Of a DNA stretch of 64,000 nt, positions 51,501-60,000 are shown piece after piece. Position 1 is the first letter of the stretch. Each line of letters opens with the position of its first letter. The notes under the pieces were generated by a model, which was not told the origin of the DNA, made no database searches, and worked only from the letters and a program-made list of their open reading frames with translations. The stretch is taken from positions 3,534,001-3,598,000 of the forward strand of contig NC_135201.1 of the NCBI RefSeq assembly GCF_050948175.1, in the 5' to 3' direction. A program made the translations under genes and the position numbers. The stretch is from Xylocopa sonorina. Taxonomy: Eukaryota > Arthropoda > Insecta > Hymenoptera > Apidae.

Positions 51501-54000
51501 TTTGCTAATCGCGTGGGAGCAGCAGGTAAAAAAAAAGAAAGAAAAGAAAAAAAAAAAACGAGAGCTCGTCGAGTCAGGGTTCTCCGAGTCTGACGTGTAC
51601 GTAGCGGTTCGATCCCGCGCGCGGCTTTTTAAATCGGGCTGAAACGCGAGCACACGAGCGGATATCCGCGCGCGCGCCCCACTCGAGGGGCGGGCTAATT
51701 GCCGCGAGAAGAGACGTCCACTTTGAAACATTTGAATACCAATATCCATGCAATCTTTTTCATCGTCTACGTCCGTACAGTCGACAGCCGCTGGCTGGCC
51801 TGTGGCAGAAAGGCATAGATGCGTCGATCTCGACGGAGAGAGGGGTGGCTTTTTAATCGTCAACCAGAAGCCTAAGAGGGGAGAGGGGTAAGCCGTCGTG
51901 GACTCTCTCCGTGCGAGACACGAGCATCGATGGATCGTTAATACCGGATTTCGTGAAATTTCTTTACACATCACCGAGCTCGTTGGAATGATACATCATC
52001 ACACCAAACCATCTCTTTCTCTCTATCTCTCTATCTATCTATCTATCTCTCTATCTCTCTCTCTACTCTACTCTACTCTACTCTATCTATATACGTGCAC
52101 CTTCGCTCTTTGCATGCGAGTCACCGACCCATTTTTCCATCTTCTGCCTCTCTGTAAGTTAACCATCGTATTTTTGATATTGAATTTCACATATATTTTT
52201 ATTCGATATATATATATTACATATATACTACGTATTATTACTGCCACATCTTTATATCGTGTATCGATATATATATATTTATTACATATTCTCCTAGGTA
52301 TCTAGAAAGAGTACATATTTTACTCTTGGTATGTGTATGTTTCGTTATCCTTTTGCGTTTTTTACCCGAATCCGCAAGCACCGCGCGGTTCGAGTCGATG
52401 TTCTCGTTTCATTTCCCCCCTTTCATTGGTAGCTGAAACGTGTCAGAGTATCCAAGAAGTTGGACGATCGACGAGCATCACGCCTGCCCCCGTTTCTTTC
52501 CCCGACGAAGAGAACCGAGCCCCGCAGTTCTGCCTACGCCAGCCCACCCCCGAACGCATGCTACTCCCGTCTGCGTTCCCCTTCACTCTATCCCCGCTAA
52601 CCGTGCGCTGATGAAAAACAAAAAAAAAAGAAGAGAAAAAATGATGCCAACAACTGAGAAACCGATCGGGAATCCGATTAGTCACGGGTGTATCGCGACA
52701 CCACGACGGCTCGCGACCGACACTGAAAACGTCGCGCTTCATTTCGCAACGGTATCAGCGTGCGTATTTTGCGAAGAATTTTGCGATTTTTGCGCTGGGT
52801 GAATGCGCGGGTGGATGCTGCTGGTAAAACAAAAGGAAACAAAAGAGGGACGAGAAATATTTTTTACCGTACACACGCATACACACACACACACACACAC
52901 ATCGACACGCAGTGGAAAAAGAAAAACACCGTCCCTCTCGTCCCTCCCTCGACGAAATCTTTTCGGTTCGGCTCGGCCGCCCCCACAACCCCACTTTTTA
53001 CCCCCTCACGAGAGAAAAACAAAATAGTACGAACTCTTTTTTTTGTATCGAGCTAACGTTTTTCGCGAGCGACTTTTTGCAGTTGCGAAAACAAAGCAAT
53101 TTTTCCTCGAACATACACACTCCACCTTTCACCGACTCGCATCCTTATCTCGTTCCGCTCGCGGATTTTTTCCGTCCGCAGGATGCGCGACGTGACGCGC
53201 CTCGTCGCTTTTCTTTTTTCTTCAATCTTGCCCCCTCTGTCACGACTTCAGACACAAAGGCACAGGCAGCGATAGAACCAGATCCAGCCGCGGTTTTCAA
53301 CGCACCCCCCGGACTCCCGAATCACACCCCCGCCTCCCCTCAGCCCTGGAACCACCCCGTGACACACGATCCCGTGCCCTTTCTTCTTACGTCTTATGGT
53401 TTTTCCTTCCTAGCTTTCTTTTTCAGTAGACATTTTATCAATAGGTCTTCCCTCTCTCGATGCCCCGTGCCGCGAGGGAAAGAAGAACGACACGCGTCAT
53501 TCTTCTCGTTCGTCCAGAAGTTTTCCACGGGCGTCCCGTGCTCGTGCCTCCCTTCCGTTCAGACGGTCGAAAGGAAACGGGGATTCTTTCTCTAGGCGGC
53601 AGGGGGCAGGTGGACATGAGCCTTTAGTTATTTCATATTTGGAGTAGTGATTGCGCATGCCAAAAAGAAAAGAAAAAATGAAAGAGAACTAAACGAAAAT
53701 TTGTTAAAAAAGAAAAAGATTTATGAAAGAAAGAAAAAAAGATATTCTCACATCTCCCGCCTCTCTGCGACCAACTGCGACCGAGGACAGCAAGCGATAT
53801 TTTTCTATTTAACGATCGATTCAGAAAGAGAATTTTTGTCCACACCGACGGCGCCCCGGCAAGGGCCGATAAAAAATATTACGAATAGAGCAGAGGGTGC
53901 GATTGGAATCGAGCGCGTGGGAGGGAGGGAACGAACGAACGAGCGAGTGCGCGTGTGCGTGTTTCACCAGAGAAACAGGCGAAAATTCATGCGTTCTTTT

Positions 54001-54043
<43 letters not shown>

Positions 54044-57000
54044 TTATCTATCTCTCACCCCCGATCGGAAAACGAAAAGAAAAGAAAAAAAAATGCAAAG
54101 AGCAAAAAAAAAAAGATAAGCGAAAAAGAAGTAGCTGTAAAAGAGGCGAAAATGTTGACGTTGATAACGATCAGTAGTAGTATGCTACCCACTGACATGC
54201 CTAAATATATTAAATATCTAATTATTCTTAACTCAATACCACGTGAGAAGTTGACACGAATTTTTACGAGTTTTTTTTTTCCCACTTTTTTGGCGACTTT
54301 TGGGGCGCAGCTGAAAAAAGTGAGTATCTCTTAGCTCGTCTCGAGTTGTGCCATGAATTTTCTTCCTATATTTAATCGTTTTCTCTATCTCTTTCTATAT
54401 ATATATATATATAAACATATATTTTTTTAACTTCTTTTTCCCGTCTCTTTTGCACATCGTTTTGTTTTTTCTCTTGCGAGAGACAATTTTTTGGAGATGC
54501 GACTTTTTTACCACCGTTTTGTTGCTGTGCAGTCGGCGAGCAAATACCAATCGAAAATGAGTACTGTTTACATGCGTAACCAGGAAAAAGAAAAAAAAAA
54601 AAAGAAAAATTGAACAAACTGCTGCAACTGCGCGCTCGCCAAGTTTTGTTTTTTGCGCTGCATATAGCGAATCTTGCGTGAGTGCGTAAATTGATACGAT
54701 TTAATTAACGTGAATCGCAACGATAGAGCAGAGGCGACACGCTGATCCGTGGGATACTTCTTCTTCTTCTTCTCCGCGTATATACTCATATATTATGTAT
54801 GATAGCAGTCGTGTTTGGCTTTTCTTTGTCGTAAATACCTTGGAACGCATTTCTTTACCTTTTTTTTTTGCGACACTTTTGTAGAGGCTACAGTTATTGT
54901 TCTCGTACGAATCTAGAGGTGTAACAATTAGGCTTACCTTTCTTTCGTCCTACTCGATTCTACCTTCGTTCTTGGTTCTTTCTTTCGTCTTTGTTTCTCT
55001 GTTTTATTTTTTTGTACTTTTATTTTCGTTTCTGTTGTGCAATGCCGATATAACGTTTCCGGTGCCGGATACTGGACCGTCCATGAGAGATGCATAAAAC
55101 ATCGTCCGCTGTTTAAAATCGGAACACGCGTGAAACAGTGACGTAACGCATATCGTCGCGTCGCCATCGTCTCGAGGAAAAAAATGAAATCGACTGGCGA
55201 TCGATCGTGTGATCGATAGAGCTGGGGGGGGGGGGGGGTAGAAATTTGCAGGACATTCCCGGATTAACGTAACGCGTCCCATCCTACTTTTTCCCGCAAA
55301 TAATCATTTCGTCTGTTAGTTTCCAGTAAATACTGTTTCATAAAAGTGGACCGTGCCACGGTATTGAAATAGTAATGGCGGAAGCGCGGAAGAGCGCCGG
55401 GGCGGACGAGAAAAATCGAAGAAGAAGACCTCGCGACGCGAGATAGAACGGAAGAGTAAATAAGGAAGAGAAAATTCGCGTGGGTTCATCCTCTGCTCTT
55501 CGCCCGTGTGTACCGTGCAATTTTAAATGAGAAATATAACAGATAAAAGGTGCCATTCATTTATTTCGCGGGGTAAACATTTAATTTACACCGAATCGGA
55601 ACGGAAGTGGGAATAGGAACAGGCCGCGCCCCGCTCGGGAGCGGGATAATATTTTTCAAATAACATTTGCCCGCGCGTAATATTTAAATTACGAACTATT
55701 CTCCCGTCGACCAGTCCCGAGCAACCGCCCAGCTCTGTCGAAAACTCCACAGGGGGTGGATGGAGAAAAAAAAGGGGGGGGCGAACAATGAAAAAAAAAC
55801 AAATAAACGAGACGATGCAGCGACATCGACGACAAATTATCGAAGCGGCTTATCGATGTGGGTAACTGTAAATATAACAAGGTACATTTTGTTACCCCTG
55901 CACGTTTATCGAAAAACACGATTGCACGATTATGCTGGCACAGTTTTCATCCATACCCAGCACCAGTGATCGTAGATCGCACATATTTCTCTTTTCTCTA
56001 TATATATAGATATATATATTCGATACATATATGTATAAAACAAGCCACGTTTCGTCATGGACTCTCCAATATTGCCGTAGCATTATCGTCCAACGTAACC
56101 GCGGCGCTTGCATCCCCCTCGTTGACGTGTTTGCGCGCGCGCGCGCGCGCACTTCCGTAACGTCTCCGCGTTCTCACAAACCGAATGCAGAATAAAAACA
56201 TACATTATTGGTATTCAAATGGAGGATTATCGTGCCGTAGGGCCGTAGAGCATGAGGTACTGCGTACCTCGTAATATTGTTTGTACGTCGTTTTGTCCGT
56301 GTGCGATTGATTGGCATGTACATATTTTCCATTACTTTTCTTTCTCTTCATTTTCTATCTTTTTTTTCTTTGTCTCTACTCTCACTGTCTCTGTCTCTGT
56401 CTCTTTCATTCTCTCGTTCGTTTCTCACAATTGGTTTCTCTCGTACTTATACTTTCATTCGTTCGCGTCCCAAACGTTTCGCTACCAGCTACACCCCCCT
56501 CGCTCCGATTCTGTTTCTCTGCACGATCTTCTTATCAATTGCTACGCGACGCTTTGATTTGCCCCACTTTTTTGCTCGACGCGGACCTTCCGATCGTAGC
56601 ACAGGAACGACGAACGACCATCCACGGACCGTCACTGCCGATTTTTTTAAACGGAGACGACGATCGATCGATTATGTTACGTTTCCGCCTAGCTCGTTAC
56701 GTTTGATTTTCACGTAGTCGTGTGTGTACGTGTAGTGATTAATTTTACTTTTTTTTTAGATGCTTCTTCGATCCGCAGGACAGACGCGATGAACGGAACA
56801 ACCCCAAAATTTTTCGTTCGAGCCGTTTCGACCCGTTTTTAATTTTCCGTGATTTCTTTTTTACAAATCCCCCACCCACCTGTAACCCGTTATGTACTAA
56901 TATTAATTTCGTTCCCCCTTTCACTGTATGGCTGCGTTAATTGCGTGCGAGTGGCGCGTGACTGTGGGTGTGACGCACCCTCGGAGCTTGAAGGGCACGA

Positions 57001-60000
57001 ATTAACTGACCGTTGCGTTCCAGTACCGGGCGATCCTCAAGACGTGAAAGCGACGCCGATCAATTCGACCGCGATACACGTCGAGTGGAAACCACCGAAA
57101 ACGAAAGAACAGAACGGCGTGATAAGGGGTTACCACATACACGTGCAGGAGGTCCGCGAGGAGGTCAGTAGTCGATCGAGCGTTAAAAAGGCCAGCAGCA
57201 GGTAACGAACGATCGAAACCGCGTCGACGCGCTTCACGCCCCACCTCTTTCAGGGCAAGGATCTGTTGAACGAGCCGATACGACGCGACGTGCAGGAAGA
57301 CGTCCTGGAAGCGAACATCGCCGGGTTGCAACCGGACACCAGTTACTCGGTGCAAGTGGCGGCCCTGACGCGAAAGGGTGACGGCGATCGTTCGACGCCC
57401 GTTCACGTGAAAACACCCGGGGGTGTGCCGAACAGGCCGCACGTTAACGTAAAGTGGGTACCACGAGCTAGGTTGAATCGTTCGATGGAAATAGTTTCGC
57501 ACCGCGGGTACCAAGCAGGCTGATTAAAAATCCGCTCGCATTGCAGGGTGTTGTCCAGGGATCCAGACGTGCTCGAATTGGATTGGTCGCAGCCCGTGCT
57601 GACGTACGGCGACCTGTTGGGCTACAGGATCAGGTACGGCATTAAGAACCAAACGCTCAAGGAGGAATACATCGAAGGCACTCGTCAGCACACGTACAAG
57701 ATCACCGATCTTGGTAAGCTTGTTAGCACCCTTGAACCTGATTCACGACTCTTAGTCGATCATCTCGTGTTTGTATATCAAATGTTATCGATCACTGCGA
57801 TTCATGTGTTAATGTTAATTAATCGCCTCTCACAGACGAGCGTGGCGTAGACTACGAATTCAGGGTTGCCGGGCAGAACGCTATAGGGTTCGGACAGGAG
57901 ACAGTGCGGTTCTGGTTCAGCCCCGAAGGAGAGCCCACAGGGCCGCCAACGAACTTGTCCTACTTCTTTCAAACCCCAGACACGGTGTGCGTCACGTGGG
58001 ACAAGCCAACGCGCAAGCATAGAAACGGTCAGATAATCGGTTACGACGTCCAGTTCAACAAGAAGAACGACCACTCGACGGCCATCGACAGGAACACGAC
58101 CAAGACCAGGGCTGTCTTCACGAACCTGGAGGAGAACACGGAGTACGTGTTCCACGTGAGAGCGCACACGTCGCGAGGTAGCGGGCCGTACTCGGAGAAG
58201 ATCACCATCATAACGGAGAAAGACATTGGTCGTGCGCCCATGTCCGTGAAAGCAGTGGCCACGTCGGACACCAGCGTGGAGGTCTGGTGGGAACCAGTGC
58301 CTAATCGCGGTAAGACCCTCGGCTATCAAATATTCTACACCACGACGGCCGTGGAGGACCTGGACGAATGGAAGCAGAAGACGATTGGCCTCACGGAATC
58401 AGCGGAGCTGGTGAATCTGGAGAAGTTCACTCAATACGCGATCACAGTGGCCGCAAGGTACAAGAACGGCCTTGGGAGGCTCAGTGAGAAGGTGACGGTC
58501 AAGGTGAAGCCAGAAGACGTGCCTTTAGACCTAAGCGCCCCGGACTCCTCGACCCACTCCATGACCCTCTCCTGGAAACCGCCGATAAAGCTGAACCCCC
58601 AAAGCTACAAGGTCTCGTTCGACGCCGTGAAGGAGTTCGTCGACTCGCAGGGTATCACGCAGACCCAGATCATCCCTCGCAAACAGATCCTATTGGAGCC
58701 AAGCGTGACTACAACCACGATCAACGAGCTGCAACCGTTCACCACGTACAACGTGAACGTCAGCGCCGTGCCACGGGACGGTCAATACAAGCCACCCGCT
58801 AAGATAACCATCACCACGCAAATGGCGGCCCCGAAACCGATGGTGAAGCCGGATTTCTACGGCGTGGTGAACGGCGAGGAGATCCAAGTGATTCTACCAC
58901 AGGCATCCGAGGAGTACGGACCAATTTCGCATTACTACTTGATCGTCGTGCCTGAGGACGAATCAACAGCGGACAAGCAACCGGACGAGCTAACGGAGGA
59001 CATGATCGCGGGCAAGGGGGCCAAACAGGACCTGAACGCCCCTTACATCGCCGCGAAATTCCCGCTCAGAGATATTCCCTATACCTTCCATCTTGGCAGC
59101 GGTGACATATACGAGGGTTACGAGAACCGGAAGCTGGAGAAGAACAAACGGTACAGGATATTTGTGCGCGCCGTCGTCGATACACCTAGAAAGGTAACAC
59201 AGAGGAACAGTTGTACATATGTTATAAATTAGGGACGCGTACACGACTATAGAATGTTGTTATCCGACTTTGCAGCACTTGTATACTTCGTCCCCGTTCT
59301 CCGAGTACTTGTCCCTCGACATGAGGGAAGTACCACCTGGTGAACCACCACGACGTCCCAATCCGAATACCCCAGTCGATGGCAATCCTGAAGTTTCCGT
59401 GAAGACCAGTGGACAGGAGCCGGGAATGGTGTGGGTGATCGGTCCGATTATAGCCGCGTTAATGGTCAGCCTGTTTCTCATTCTTCTCTTCGTTATCAAG
59501 AGGTGAGTATAAGAGAAAGTATACTGTGTTTGAATAGCTAGAATTGTACACTGACTTTGTAATTGTACCCTAGGCGAAGACAACCGTGCAAGGCACCCGA
59601 TCAAGCGGCAGTCACCCGGCCATTAATGGCTGCTGACATCAGCTCGAACCACGCGCCGTCCGATCCGGTCGAGATGCGCCGTTTGAACTTCCAAACGCCC
59701 GGCATGGCGTCTCATCCGCCGATCCCGATCAGCGAGCTAGGAAATCACATCGAGCGTCTGAAAGCGAACGACAATCTGAAGTTCAGTCAAGAATACGAGT
59801 CGATCGAGCCCGGACAGCAATTCACTTGGGACCACTCCAACACGGAAGTGAACGCCGCGAAGAATCGTTACGCGAACGTGATCGCGTACGACCATTCGAG
59901 GGTGATACTGCAGACCATCGACGGTATATCCGGTACGGACTACATAAACGCCAACTATTGCGACGGCTACAGGAAACAAAACGCGTACGTGGCGACGCAG

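Larger units (their letters stand above)
46868..57023 (+). other. Lar: Lar intron between FN3-4 and FN3-5 (10.2 kb), simple-sequence rich
   Basis: Phase-1 intron, gtatgt to gcgttccag. It is dominated by poly-A/poly-T tracts, TA, CT, CTAT, AC and GC microsatellites and a 15-nt G run. A few less repetitive islands contain open frames with splice-like edges (49316-49654, 52440-52611, 53252-53595), and a 9-nt microexon-like element lies at 54311. No known gene was recognised on either strand. Confidence 0.85.

Noticed and set aside
51590..51635. tRNA-like B box (ggttcgatccc) with a partial T-arm
   Set aside because: The matching 5' acceptor strand, D-arm and anticodon arm are not found at the required distance upstream.
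53252..53358. The same acceptor used as an internal cassette exon
   Set aside because: The GT sites after it that resemble donors give the wrong phase for the FN3-5 exon, and the only phase-1 GT found (gttttt) is a very poor donor.
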